Positions 33,590-45,080 of a stretch of DNA of 64,000 bases are shown piece after piece (within the stretch, counting starts at the first letter, position 1; every line of letters begins with the position of its first letter). This DNA comes from Trichobilharzia szidati. Lineage: Eukaryota > Platyhelminthes > Trematoda > Strigeidida > Schistosomatidae. The DNA lies in contig OX235274.1 in the NCBI GenBank assembly GCA_944472155.2, positions 34,284,052 to 34,348,051 on the forward strand, read 5' to 3'. Made by a program: the position numbers and the translations under genes. The notes under the pieces were generated by a model. The model searched no databases. It saw nothing but the letters and a program-made list of their open reading frames with translations, and was not told the origin of the DNA.

Positions 33590-34010
33590 AAAACCAAGGA
33601 GTACTGAATAGCTTTTTTGTCCTAGTTTGGGACTCATCGTCAGTACTCACTCACCACCAAGGTTCAAACCCAGAACCTTCTGGTTACAAGGCAGATACTG
33701 GACCCTACTCAATGGTCACCCCATGAATTCTTACTCCTCCCACTTCGTGATTTTAGTGCGATCAGCAACCAGTGTCATCGGAAGGAGTTCCCTCCTCACT
33801 GCCAACTGGGTGGACCCCACCGGTCACGACTTCTCCCTAGAACTCCAGGAAACTCCGTCCTGTAGCAAGTCACTAGCGAGTATCAGATTAAATTAAACCC
33901 CAGTGGGTACATACCGCCAATGAGTCCCTAACTCGTATGAAACAGCTGTCCAGTACTCCCTGGTTTTCAACGGTTCTCTAACTGGTATGAATCCGTGGTC
34001 ACACTTTTGG
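33590..34010. mobile_element. SINE-1 head-to-head pair
   Basis: 33590-33890 is a minus copy with hammerhead remnant (CGATGA core, AAAA for GAAA), B box (GGTTCAAACCC), the CCTTGTAACC arm and the full upstream segment. 33898-34010 is a plus copy with an altered ribozyme (CCAATGA, GTCCC, GTATGAAAC, CCAGTACTCCC) and the tail. Both tails point outward. Confidence 0.7.
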
Positions 34011-35415
34011 AGTTTTTGACAACATTCACATTACATGATGTATCCTGAAAGTAGTTCAAGGATTCAGGAAAATATTTAATGGCTATGAACTGTCACCATT
34101 TCAGAACAAATGGAATTTTTCATTTATGCGAATCTATCATTCTTCCGCTAACTTTACAATAAGTACCTTATGAAAAAAGATTTTCTATAAGTTAACTCTA
34201 ATCAGTGATCAGCATCTTAAGCTAACAGGTTATACTTTCAAACAAAAGTTATATAGCTGGCTTCTTTCTTATTTTTCTAATTTTTTGGTTTGGTGAATAT
34301 TTTGCACAGGATGACGAAGAAAACTTCGCAGATAAAATATCCAGATCCTTGACCAAAAAGTTAAAGTCATCAACCTAGGGAAAATATCTTCTCCATTCTT
34401 TCTTAACAGATGTTAGTGTCATCAAGGTCATGGTTATAGGGCATAAGTATTCCGATGACCTGAAGGTCCTAGAAACGAGAAGAATATTCAGTGGTTTGTA
34501 AAAAGAGGATTTTCTTCAAATGAAGAAAAAATCAAATAGTGTTAAAATGACTTTACTTATGCATGTTTGACATAAATCTCCAGTGTTAAAACGTTTCCGA
34601 CATAGACCACCTGTTGCTGTCGTAATGAGATTGGAAATTGCAGAGAAAACTGAACCCCAATGTATGAGAAACCGACTGAAGTTGATAAATATGTTAACTA
34701 GAGAAGCATAAAACTATATTCATCCAAATACTGGGACTTATTCCAGAACACGTATTCAACAGATGTATGAAAAAAATTATTTAAAAGTCTTGCAAAACAT
34801 TAATGAAAAATGCTTGTCAAATTTGGGAGATAACTACACATCACTGGGAATAAACAGGCTATCTAACACGTGAAAAATATGATTAGATGGCCAAGACGAT
34901 TCATAATACTTGCAGTCTGAGAGCTGCACAATGGCACTTATATACATAATTTCACATAGACACAATCAATGTGTTATTCCACATAGTAACGAAGGGAGAT
35001 AGCAATTTTCAACTTGATATGAAAGTCTGAAGTTGTGAATATAGATTACAGGGGGTTTAGAAACACAATCATGCATGATAAGAAAATAGTTGCGTTATAT
35101 GTAAAATGGCTGAAAAGAGGAGGAGGCACCAGTTGAATAAGAAGCGTCATAATTTAACACTTCGTCAACACCTGTCACAGCATCTCATCTGACTCAATAT
35201 TTACACTCATTTACAAAGTAAACAAAAATCTATCAGAAGAAGTGTGCTTCTGGCTTCTTTGTACTGCAGACGCCCTCATCAAATGCATGGAAAATTTAGA
35301 GCTATTTGTTCAAAAGAAACTAGTTCAACCTCTGCACTTACCGTGGATCTAGTTCAGTTTAATTCCTTAGCTTTCGAATAAAATAAGAACGGTGGTTTGT
35401 CCAGTTTATGCGGAC
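34011..35415. other. AT-rich sequence with faint PLE traces
   Basis: No clear motif to 35270. Around 35270-35350 the reading LELFVQKKLVQPLHLPW resembles the PLE-2 C-terminus (ICVQKK). Confidence 0.4.
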
Positions 35416-35419
35416 AAGA

Positions 35420-35645
35420 AGTCCTGGCTCAAGCCTGAGCTGGTCAGCGGTGCAAATCAATAACTCATTTCCTCGATATCATATTCCAAAGTTCCTTGTG
35501 AGAAGCATCAAAGAGCATTGCAAACCTTCAGAAATAATGACACAGTCACCATACTGCCACCTGAAAAAGGCTTAGGAGTGGTGCTGATTGACAAAGATGA
35601 CTACCTTATTTTTTCTGCACTAACTGTTGTTCTTGAATTATGCAA
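35420..35645 (+). pseudogene. PLE RT N-terminal fragment
   Basis: The reading contains HQRALQTF and NNDTVTILPPEKGLGVVLID with KDDYL, matching the start of PLE reverse transcriptases (pattern xxRPDKGxxVVxxDxxDY). It is the only N-terminal PLE piece I see, and is broken before and after. Confidence 0.6.
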
Positions 35646-36055
35646 ATTAATGGAGCGGAATAAATGTTTGAAGTTTCTTTAGTTTCATATTTTTTTGTTT
35701 TTTTTCATTCCCTTCATGCTTTTTCACTTCACCAATAAAAAACGACTATGCTCATCCCTTTCACACCTGTATTCTCTTAAAAAATTTTTTTCACATATGA
35801 CGCAGCTGTCTCCTAATCATGTGCAACTTTATTTCTAAGACCCTTGTAATCTATTCACCTTCACACCTTCAAATTTCTACACCAAGTTGAAAATTATATT
35901 CACGTTTAACCAACTTCGGTATTATGTCGAATTAAATAACAATATAAATGATTGTAAACATATGTTCATAAATGTGACTGTGCAGGTTTGAGGACAAAAT
36001 CGCGGGAAAGATATCTTCGTAGAGCTTCTTGTTGTTACCTCTCTAATAGTCAGAA
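35646..36055. other. AT-rich sequence, nothing recognised
   Basis: No recognised motif. Confidence 0.4.
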
Positions 36056-36059
36056 AGAC

Positions 36060-36610
36060 CATTATTATTATATTATTGTCTCCTTTAGTTCCTAGAGGAA
36101 CATAGGGCTACAGTCACACGTCCACATTGCGTTCAGTTCTCTGCAAACGTTTTAACCTGGCTCTACGCCGTCCATATGCTTCCATCTCCTATTCACATGA
36201 CCTCCTCCATATCACCCCACCCTCGCACTGACGACCAACTCTCCGCTTCTTGTTGAGGTCCCACTCGAGAGATGGCCTGGCGTGTGATGTCAATTGATGC
36301 TTTGTTTTCTCAGAGTATGGCCAATCAACCTCCATTTCTTCCTGCATATTTGTTTCTACTGGGTTAGTTCGCCCACAGAGACCCCCTGTTCCTGATCTTT
36401 TCTGGATATCTGATCTTGAGTAGTATTGAGAGAAGACAACTGTTGATGAAGGTGTGTAGTTTGCTTGAAGTGCCATTCATGACGCTCTGGTCTCTGATTC
36501 ACATAGTATCACTGACTGACTTCACATTGGAGCTGAAAATCCGGATGTTATTTCTCCTTCTGAGGAGTTCTGTTGACGTCTACACAGACTTGAGAGTAAT
36601 GAAAGCTTGC
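36060..36610 (-). pseudogene. LINE family A 3' end
   Basis: Minus strand from 36610: a VFIFKASFHYSQV-type start, RIFSSNVKS, the (Q/M)TNLLRNTFINSC-like region, YYSRSDIQKRSGTGGL, NMQEEMEVDWPYSEKT and WDLNKKRRVGRQ, then WRRSCE and the 3' end with (TAAT)n at 36060-36080. Frameshifted at several points. Confidence 0.7.
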
Positions 36611-36990
36611 TTTGAATATGAAAGACCATAAAGTTCTTTAACTCCTTAACGTAAAATGCATAGGTAATAATGACAAAAGATAGATGGAGTGTAATCCTCC
36701 TTGAGCGACAATCATTCACGATGAAATTCTTTTTGACATTCATTGATTCTTCATCAACCTTTCAATGGAACAGTCACGATTTGAGTGAATAATGTCTTAA
36801 ACTCAACGTTTGCTGTAACCGAGGACACACTTGTGAAATATGCTGGATGTTGACTGATGTATCATAGTTAGGGAAGTTTCAACTATACAGTTACAATGAT
36901 CCTATAGTAGAACTCACTGAAGTCATATTTTTGTTAATCAACCCACCTGTCACTTGTGCTTTGTGACTTCGTCCTCAGCATCTCAAATTG
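36611..36990. other. AT-rich sequence, nothing recognised
   Basis: No recognised motif. Confidence 0.4.
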
Positions 36991-36994
36991 TCTA

Positions 36995-38260
36995 TAACGA
37001 AATAATTGTTTGGAAAATATCTCTTGAACAGTCTGATTACAATATTGACACTTATTCCGTTTCTCTTTTAGACTGTATATATCATTGTTTTGACATTTTC
37101 AATACCATCTGTGGACTTAATGCTCTTATTATTTGTCCTCTTTCCTGTTTAATCTCTCATTTTAATGCTTCTCTTTGTAATTGTGTGATGCTGATATTCC
37201 TGATGTGTTGCAAACGCTTATAATAATGCCATTACCAGACATCTCCTTGATATGGGTAGTGAGGTGGAAATCGCGAAGTCCTTTAAAATTATCGATAGAC
37301 AAAAAGGCTCAATTCTTCTCAAGTTTGTTGAAGCAATTTCTATCAAAACGCTTAAAACCTGGTTTATACACGTGTTCAGAAAGAACCAGTTTCAGTTTTT
37401 CTTTTCCAGCCCTGGTAACTAGATGTATTTATTCTCTTTCTCTCTTTCATTTGATTACACAATCTTTGGCTTCAACCTTAACCCCTTGATATAGTGTAAT
37501 TCTACTTGTCTCTTGTTTCTACGATTTGAGTTGAACTCAGTACATTGTCACCTAAATGACTAGTCACTCATCATTTTAAGAATTAATCGTTTTTAATACG
37601 TATCTCCTTTACCATTGTATGCATACATTTACTTAGCTTCAACTTGAACTGTCTGTGTAGAAACTATGAAAGCTTTATTTTCTGAGCACTGTTCACTAAT
37701 TCAAGAACCTCCTGTAAACTGACACCATTTTAAATTTACAGGTATGTTAAAACCTTTCTGTACATAAACTTAATAATTTATTTAGACTGTAAGCAGCAAC
37801 CAATGAGAAGCCAATGAAATAAATGATCGTTCCCTATTATTCTGCGCAAACAACTATTGTTCTTGCTTTATTCAAATGTGTTGTTTCATGACTTCCATTT
37901 CGTTGGAGTGGATAAAGGGAATTCTGACATTGGACTGTCCGGGGGAAATAGTTGATGTGGTTTTTGGTGACAGGGTTGTGATCCCACGTTATTGGGAAAA
38001 TTATGCTTGATTCTCAGTCACTTCTTAAGGTTAATTTTTGTTCAGAAATTCATCTATATGGTAATCAGTTTTTTATCTGAGATCTCATTGAATCTGCATA
38101 GCTGCCTAACGGCAATGTTGAGGTAATTTTGAGTTGTTTTTCTATGTTATGTTATCATTGTTAAATGGGTGAGCAGACTTTATTGAAAATAACCGTCTTT
38201 TTACTATCGTCGGGATATTTTTGTACTGCACATAAATTAATGAATTTCCGGTTAGCTGTA
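36995..38260 (+). repeat. LTR-like repeat R4, copy 2, split by a PLE
   Basis: 36995-37210 aligns with 58460-58700, and 37884-38260 aligns with 58715-59050. The 665 bp between is the PLE at 37211-37875, flanked by an 8-bp duplication (ATGTGTTG at 37203 and 37876). The right part breaks again at about 38260, where a minus-strand PLE begins. No coding content. Confidence 0.55.
37211..37875 (+). mobile_element. PLE-2 type 3' end, left arm of a palindrome
   Basis: The frame 37181-37489 carries the PLE C-terminus (KRLKPGLYTCSERT; compare KCLKPRLCVHKE at 38780 minus), followed by a 3' UTR with 'gtctcttgtttctacgattt' and 'gactgtaagcagc', and ends 'ttgttcttgctttattca'. It is about 600 bp inverted relative to 38260-38905. 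An 8-bp duplication flanks it. Confidence 0.6.
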
Positions 38261-38905
38261 CTTGAGTAAAGCAAGAACACCAACAGTGGTTTGTGAAGAA
38301 TAATATGGTACCATCATTTTTATTTTGTTGGCTTCTCATCACCTGCTGCTTACAGTCTAAATAAATTATTAAGTTCATATACAGAAAAGTTGTAACATAC
38401 TTGCAAATTTAAAATGGTGTCAGTTTACAGGACGTTCCGGAATTAGTGAACAGTGCTCAGAAAATTACACTTATATAGTTTCTACACAGATAGTTCAAGT
38501 TGAAGCAAAGTAAATGCATGCATACAGTGGTAAAGGAGATACGTAATAAATACGAGAAGTGCGTAAGATTCTGAGTGACTAATAAATTAGGTAACAGTGT
38601 ACTCAGTTCAACTCAAATCATAGAAACAAGAGACAAGTAGAATTACACTATATAAAGGGGGTGAGGTTAAAGCCAAAGATTGTGTAATCAAATGAAAGAG
38701 AGAGAGAGAATAAAGACATCCAGTTACCAGGGTGGGCAAGGAAAGACTGATAACTGTTTCTTTGTGGACACACAAACGGGGTTTCAAGCATTTTGATAGA
38801 AATTGCTTCGACAAATTCGAGGAGAAATGAGCTTTATTGTCTATCGATGATTTTAAAGAATTTCGCGATTTCCAGCTTGTTTCCATAGTTTCCCGGATCC
38901 AGACC
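38260..38905 (-). mobile_element. PLE-2 type 3' end, right arm of a palindrome
   Basis: Minus strand: VWIRETMETSWKSRNSLKSS, AHFSSNLSKQFLSKCLKPRL with CVHKE, then the 3' UTR to 'ttcttgctttactcaa' at 38268. It mirrors 37211-37875. No direct duplication was found around this copy. Confidence 0.6.
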
Positions 38906-39103
38906 ATAGAACTAGGGTTTTTCTCACTTCACTTATTCTTGTGTTGAATTAATTATGCGAAATTTTACATAGCATATGACCAGTAGGTGTCTTTACTCAA
39001 GACGAAATTATAATGAATTAAACTAATTAATCAACTTTGATAACTACATATTAAAAATCATTTCAAAATTTATGGTTAGACAAATTACAGTATTCAAACT
39101 TAC

Positions 39104-39600
39104 CCTTTTGTTAAATCTATGTTCGATAAACCTAAGAGTAGAGGATTATTATTATTATCTACTGAAGGTGTGAATGGAATTACAGGCTGATTTGAAAGTG
39201 TTCCTCTTGCTAAATTATCAAGTACCAGTACAGGTAAAGAAGCATTGTCCTGATTTGGATTCCCAGTAAACCAACATGTATAAGGCCACAATGGATTTGT
39301 TGCTGTGAGGCTAACATTATTATTATTATTCGGTTTATTTGTATCTTGTGATGTATGCCTGATGGGTAGCTGATGGTCATTAGTAACTGTTAATAGTTTA
39401 TTTGTTGATGTTATACAATTCATATTGATTGGATGTAACTTTTCATTTGCTGATCTTTTCGCGGGTAATTCTAATATTAAACCGTTTTGATTTGCTGATG
39501 TAAGCCATGAATTCTGTGGTCTTAAAAGAATTGCATTCTGATCACTGTTTATAGGGTTTTGTACGGTTGGAACAAATAAAGCCGATGATAAACGTTTTGC
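39104..39600 (-). CDS. TIA1: TIA-1-like gene, Asn-rich exon after RRM3
   Basis: A 497-bp minus-strand exon with a strong acceptor (a T-rich tract then TAAAG before 39600) and a strong donor (GG/GTAAGT at 39104). It starts in phase 0, as the RRM3 exon at 47339 requires, and ends with two bases, as the exon at 26798 requires. The peptide opens AKRLSSALFVPTVQNP, carries NSWLTSANQNGLILELP, a five-Asn run, NPLWPYTCWFTGNPNQ and a four-Asn run near the end. It has no recognised domain; low-complexity Asn/Ser/Pro composition fits a TIA-1 family tail. The frame stays open 5' of the acceptor, but splice and phase support this boundary. Confidence 0.75.
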
Positions 39601-39761
39601 CTTTATAAAAAAATGGAAAAAGAGAGATTTATGTAAGCTCTTGAAAGAGCGAAAATTTGATTCAACTTTAATAATATTAGTAATAATAATAATAGAAATA
39701 ATAGAGAAGATTTGTAGCTCAGGTGGATGATTTGCAATTAGTTTGTTCACTCAACTTTCAC

Positions 39762-40340
39762 AATTAGTATTGTTCTCTGAGCTGATTGGTTTAGTTGCGG
39801 AGCTTTCGTCGTCCTTCTGGACAACATCTTTACAAAATAAACTGTATGAATTGTAACAGACATTACATTGGCCAAAGTGGGCGTCCACCTCGAATCAGAA
39901 TCCAGGAACACAAATTAGCTGTGAAAAGACACGATATATATATTCTTTTTTTATCAATGCATGTAGATAATTTGAGACATCAATTTGATTGGTATAATGT
40001 CGAAATTTTAAATAGAGGAAACACCAAAAGTGCAATCAGGGAATTCCTAGAAGCCTGGTACTCAAACGAATATGCGATTCACAAACATGTAAATGTAGAC
40101 CAAATCTACCAACTAATAAAAAATAAATCATGTGACGAGAAAGTTAAAAATCGGAGTCAATAAAAAACGATCTATGCATATGTAAAGATGGTTACCGGGA
40201 GACGCAATTATATCACTCATGGAAAATTTAAATCAGTTCACTTTATGCTTAAACTTGTGCTGAAGGGGGCCGGGATGTTGTCCAGAAGGACGACGAAAGC
40301 TCCGCAACTAAACCAACCAGCTCAGAGAACACTACTAATT
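39762..40340 (+). mobile_element. PLE nuclease fragment with short inverted ends
   Basis: The coding part has LYKINCMNCNRHYIGQSGRP (GIY-YIG, intact), RIQEHKLAVKRHD, HQFDWYNVEILNRGN and EFLEAWYSNEYAI. About 67 bases at the left (39762-39828) are the inverted copy of the right end (40274-40340), both including 'gttctctgagctg' and 'gcggagctttcgtcgtcc'. The RT is wholly missing and the nuclease begins only about 10 bases after the inverted end. Confidence 0.8.
40260..40330 (+). ncRNA. PLE hammerhead-like motif with strong stem II
   Basis: A 7-bp stem II, GTTGTCC (40277-40283) with GGACGAC (40288-40294) around AGAA, is followed by GAAA (40295-40298) and GC-TCC-GC. The upstream core position reads CGGGATG, not CTGATGA, so it is probably inactive. 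The inverted left end at 39790 carries the same stem. Confidence 0.5.
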
Positions 40341-40680
40341 GCAAATAAAAATAATAATTATTATTATAAGGCTTTACTTCAGACAATGTGTGAACACATA
40401 ATACATAAATTTTCAGTGTATATACTTCCAAAATATTTCCTCTTCATACAACATTCACACGTAAATGTAATAATCTGAAGCATATCATGCGTCACAGTGT
40501 TGTTACATATAAAGAGAGAGAGCCATTTATGTATATTTTTTCTTCATTTCCTTCAAGAATTGCACAACGACTTGTTGAAAGCCAATTCAGTATGCTCGCA
40601 AGTTCATGTAGTGGTCACTTAGTATAATTTCACGATAATGCATGGCAATTCTGGTAGCTCAGTGATTTAATCAACCACCG
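40341..40680. other. AT-rich sequence, nothing recognised
   Basis: No recognised motif beyond a short (GA)n run near 40512. Confidence 0.4.
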
Positions 40681-40925
40681 TATTCCTTGAAGAAAACCCA
40701 GAGAGTTCTGGATAGCTATTTTGTCCTAATTTAGGGCACCTCATCAGGAACGTAGGACCCTTAGCTCACAAAGGAAATTCGTACAACATTCAGGCACTTG
40801 AACTCATTAAAGGGATGGTCCATGGATCTCGCCATCATCATAAACTATACGTCTGAAAGAGTCCGATTAGCGAGTGTCACACACTAAAATACACAAGCTA
40901 GCCCTCACTTGAGGCCAGGTAATTC
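40681..40925 (-). mobile_element. SINE-1 copy, strongly diverged
   Basis: Minus strand: CTGATGAGGTGCCC, loop, GGACAAAATAGC and TATCCAGAACTC, a hammerhead with GAAA mutated, then the tail side at 40681. The 40800-40925 part resembles the upstream half (GCGAGTGTCAC, TGAGGCCAGG). A and B boxes are not recognisable. Confidence 0.5.
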
Positions 40926-41316
40926 ATAATCACCCTAGTCCCAGCTTCATGTAAGTTATAGTTTAATTGCCGAAAGATGAGAATCTGAACTGTATTCCAC
41001 TAAAAGGGAAAAGTACACCCTTCTTGGTTAGTTGTATCAGAAAATCTGGCATTTGAGGTATTGAACACATTGACTGTGCCATAATACTGCTCAGGGTAAT
41101 AGAGGCTGAAACATGCTGAAACTGTTACACACCAGTAACACTCTATGTTGGTCATGCCGTAAAAGAAATTAACAGGAAGTGAGAGAACTCACCAACTGGA
41201 TTTCATTTCTGGTTAAGTTGTGTTCTCTGAGCTACAATTCTCTATTATCTCCAAACTGGATTTCATGTCAGCGTTTTAATATTACAGAACTCATTGTTAC
41301 ACACTGCCATACAAAT
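40926..41316. other. AT-rich sequence, nothing recognised
   Basis: No recognised motif. Confidence 0.4.
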
Positions 41317-41329
41317 AATCACATATAAG

Positions 41330-41503
41330 TATTATTGATATAAGTATAAAACTTGGGCAGTGTGGTACAGTATAACTCCATTATAGATAAGATTTTTATT
41401 TTGATATATCACACAGTGTTGTTATACAGTAAACTTGGTCATCAGTTAATATTACTGTACAACACTGTGTGATTTATCAAAATGCACATCTTATCCATAA
41501 TGG
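41330..41503. mobile_element. 174-bp foldback element made of PLE ends
   Basis: The left half ('aactccattatagataag', 'atcacacagtgttgttatac') and the right half ('ttactgtacaacactgtgtg', 'cttatccataatgga') are inverted copies around a loop with TGGTCATCAG. Both halves match the terminal repeats of the PLE at 57392-58290. A 13-bp duplication, AATCACATATAAG, flanks it (41317-41329, 41504-41516). It has no coding capacity and is a MITE-like derivative. Confidence 0.8.
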
Positions 41504-41639
41504 AATCACATATAAGGTTGTAAAAAACACTGCTAGATATATATATCCAGACAGATGTTCTGGTCAGTGGAACCTAATGAAAGTTTAATCAAGTCTACGC
41601 AAATAAGCTTACTATCTCCAAAAGTACATTTTTATAATA

Positions 41640-41940
41640 TTTGAGTTTTAATGCTTGTTATTGTCCACAATCCTAGCTCAGGTCTATTAGATTTTCAAGT
41701 TTTATCCTCACCTGGGACTCTTCTCGGTTGCGAAAGGATGACCCCAATAGTGACCAAACCATTTCTCTACTGGTCTGGTGGACACAGTTGGTCAGCTTGG
41801 TTCCCTTACCGGTGGGGTCATCGGTGCGTTATGCTGAAGAGTGCCAGATTAGAACGAAACAGTTTTCCAGTTTTACCTGGTCCTCTAACTGAAGTTCATC
41901 TGTGATCAAACTTTAATACCTATCCAATTTGTAGAGATCT
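41640..41940 (+). mobile_element. SINE-1 copy, plus strand, tRNA head lost
   Basis: It shows parts of the upstream half in mixed orientation (about 41690-41820), then GGTGCGTTATG, a hammerhead, and the tail 'ggtcctctaactgaagttca', 'gatcaaact'. No A or B box is visible. Confidence 0.5.
41822..41872 (+). ncRNA. Hammerhead ribozyme motif, weak stem II
   Basis: GTTATG, CTGAAGA, GTGCC, loop, GAAC, GAAAC, AGTTTTCCAGT. The core bases are present but stem II pairs only at its base. Confidence 0.45.
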
Positions 41941-42149
41941 TAACTAAAGAAAGCATGTCTGAAGGCATTTTAATTCATGAACACTTATCAAATGTTGTCG
42001 TATGGTCTCAATATTTGATCTTAGTTTTATTTATCAAGCAAACTATGTGTTATCTCATTTGAAGGTGTTTCAAATATCATCAGTCCACCATACACCACGA
42101 TATTTTCCAAGTTGAGGTTAATCGTGTGCATTTCGGATCTAGGTACCTT

Positions 42150-42350
42150 TTGCTCAATAGATATGCCAAAGAAGGTAGAGATGGACTGAGACACCCTCTG
42201 GGGAGACTGTTGAATAACAACAGTGAAATCCTTTTTGGGAACAACAGGTTACCTATCGCAGTGTGACATGGAGAAGATCGTGTGAGGAAGAGATGAAAGC
42301 CTATGATCAGTCATAGAGCCGACTTGGGAGGACTGCAGAGAAACCAAGGG
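42150..42350 (+). pseudogene. LINE family A C-terminal fragment
   Basis: Readings in three frames give a GETLRRLLNN-like piece, VTWRRSCEEEMKAYDQS at about 42265, and a TAEK piece. This matches the final region at 3004-3216. No 3' tail. Confidence 0.55.
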
Positions 42351-42419
42351 GATATTAATTTCAATTTATTAGTTACCTGTTAAAGCGAGTGGTATTAGAA
42401 ACTGTTGACAGCTTGAATA

Positions 42420-43800
42420 AGGGAAAATGAAAATCAAGAACAATACGGGAAGCTGCTTCAAATTAAAAATTTGACGGCACGCTTTACAGCCAAGTGGACG
42501 GGGTGGCGATGGGCTCCCCATTGGGTCCCATTCTGGCTGATTTCTTTCTAAGTAAGCTAGAAAATGGACCTCTGAACAACCTTAACAGTAAGCTCTCATT
42601 TTATTGCCGATATATGGATGATACCTTTATTCTTTGTGATAATGGTTCTGATAGGAGTACAATAATTACTGAATTCAATGAAGTACATTCGGCTATGAAA
42701 TTCACATGCGAAGAGAAATCCCAGGACAGAATTGCCTTCCTGGATGTCGTACTTACAAGAAAACCAGACGGTAGCATAAACAGAAATTTGCATAGAAAAA
42801 GCACTTGGACAGGACAATATACACATTTTCACACAGCTTCGTTCCTATCAATTACAAAAGAAATTTAGTGAAGACCCTCAGCCACAGAGTTAGAGTTATA
42901 TGCTCAGAGGAAGTAATTGAAGATGAATTCAGCAATGTATATGATACTTTGATCGAAAATGGTTATCCTGACAAATTTATCAAGAAGCAGAGAAGGCGGA
43001 AAAGGACTACTCACTGTCTGTAAACAAGAAGCCTTTATATATACGACTACAATTCATGGGCAATATACCAAGCGAGATAATTACGAGGAAATTAAGAAAA
43101 TCAGTTCAAAGAACTTTTAATGCTGGCGAACTACACGTATTATTCTCTACACGACCGATGGTGCTACCTCGATTGAAAGATGAAGTACCTAGACTAGCCA
43201 CTTCAAATTGTATCTATCAATTCAACTGCGCTAGTGGAGCGAGTTATATTGGCCGTTGCTTTATGAACTTGATTTTTTGTGCTCGAGAACATATTCCACT
43301 ATGGCTAAGTAAAGGTGTAGTTAAAACTATTAACAGCTCGATATTAGACCATCTGGTGCAAACCGGTCACAAACCCAGCGTAGAAGAATCCTTCTCTATA
43401 ATATTCCGCGTGCCTAACAAATTACCAAAATCGTCAAAGAACCGAATGCTCCAAACAGCAGAGGCTATTGCAATTCACCTCAAACAACCAGTGATTTGTG
43501 TTCAAAAGAAGTAAGTCCAGCTACTGCTACTGTCCTGGCCGGCCTTCAGTAGAAACTATGAACTAATGAATTTGTAATATTATCTTTCCTAATTCTTCTG
43601 ACATTCAGCTTATTTTATGTTGATGCTGTTCAGCTGTAATCTATCAATTTAATTGATTTGATGTTATTTAAACAACATTAATGTTGTTCATAACACTAAT
43701 TCATTCATTATAATATATATGTAATTGTAGAACCTGATGATGAATTTATCGAAAAGAGTACTCTTTGTTCAGTATCCATTCTTTTGAAAATTTTAGTTGG
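42420..43800 (+). mobile_element. PLE-2 with RT palm and GIY-YIG nuclease
   Basis: Frame one (42494-42868) has DGVAMGSPLGPILADFFLSK, the catalytic box FYCRYMDDTFIL and RIAFLDVVLTRKPDGS. Frame two (42805-43023) has SFVPINYKRNLVKTL and IENGYPDKFIKK. Frame three (43056-43514) has MGNIPSEIITRKLRK, VLPRLKDEVPRLATS, the nuclease CIYQFNCASGASYIGR, REHIPLWLSKG, HLVQTGHKPS and a C-terminal AEAIAIHLKQPVICVQKK. Fingers upstream of GVAMGSP are damaged. A 3' UTR with CCTGATGATGAATTTATCG follows at 43733. All catalytic residues I can see (MDD, Tyr-Ile-Gly) remain; the breaks are small frameshifts. Confidence 0.85.
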
Positions 43801-45035
43801 CATTTTTAATCAGTTAAAAATGAGAAAGCTTGCCAGGGTGAAGAGATTAGTCAGTGTTTTGAAAGAGTCTACAAAATTAAAGCTTTACTTCAAGCAGGTT
43901 ACCACCGGCAAATCGCCATTTCACAGCTCAACAGTCCATAACTAGAAGGTTTAACTGTACACAGTTTCAAGTTCTGAATATATCGTAGTATCAAAGGAGA
44001 TGTGGAAGCTCATACGACATAATTATCCTCATTCAATGCGTCATTAACTTCGTAGAGAACTGAAACTATGAAATTCTACGAAATAATTTCGTTGATCTCT
44101 TATTCTTGAATATTTTTAGGTTCTTCCAGAGTTCGCATTGTTTGAATACCAGCTGAATACCCATTTTAATCAGGGAATAATTTCTGTGACTAAATTTTTA
44201 TTCAATAGGGAAAGAATGTGATTAAATTCTATATAATAATAATTCCTCTTTTTTGTTGCTCAAATTAAAAAAAGAAAAGTAAAGCAACTGATGACAAGCA
44301 GAGCTCAGTAGGTATTGTTGACGTTTTGTTCGGTAACTTGAATTAAATATGATATATTCATATAATGAGTGTGAGAGTATGCGAGAGAGCGAGACGTGGA
44401 GGTAGAATGAGAGAGAGAGAGTGAGTGAGTAAGTGAGAGGAAGCGAAGCGAGGAGAAGGGAACAAAAAAGCAAGTCGTTTGCATAAAACAAAACTCTGAT
44501 TGAAATTCAACATCTCATCAATTCTAAGGGAATTAAAAACAGACCAGAAATAAAAATAGTAGACTTCACAAAAAATATTTTTTTACTGTCTAAGGAAATT
44601 GTTACTGTGTTATTATATGTATTATTAAATTATTCTGGTGTGCAAGCTTACAGGGAGGTGAGTAGTAGTAGTAAATGTTTTTGAAATTTGTAACAAGGCT
44701 TTAGAGAAAAAAAACGAAAGTGTAGTACATTTTAACAAAACATTCTATTTTGGAAAAATGAAAATGGTAGAAAGGAAACAGGAAAGTTAGAGAAAAGTAA
44801 TGCTGATGTAATTACTATATATGGAGTATATGATATTCACTACAAAGTGTTTTTTGTGTTTCACCATCTGGTTTATTTTCAGACCTACAACAAAGTGAAA
44901 AATGTATTGTAGGCTGTCTAAATGTAGGCGAAATAATCATTTGCTCAACGATGACGTAGTCAACAGGTCCACATTTATATGCTGCTTTTCTGATTGGTGT
45001 ATCAAATGACTTGCTACATCCTGACAAAACCAGTT
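43801..45035. other. AT-rich sequence, nothing recognised
   Basis: A GA-rich microsatellite-like patch occupies about 44375-44460 ('gagagagagagtgagtgagt'). No gene or element was recognised. Confidence 0.4.
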
Positions 45036-45080
45036 TTTCCATCATGAGCGGACATTAGTTAGAGAACCATTGGAAAACCT

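Noticed and set aside
43733..43760. Hammerhead at the 3' end of PLE-2 (CTGATGA then GAAA)
   Set aside because: The interval between the core and GAAA cannot form a convincing stem II and no stem I was found; kept only as a terminal motif shared with 11699.
44222..44491. Ser/Leu-rich minus-strand frame
   Set aside because: Generated by the GA-rich microsatellite at about 44375-44460.
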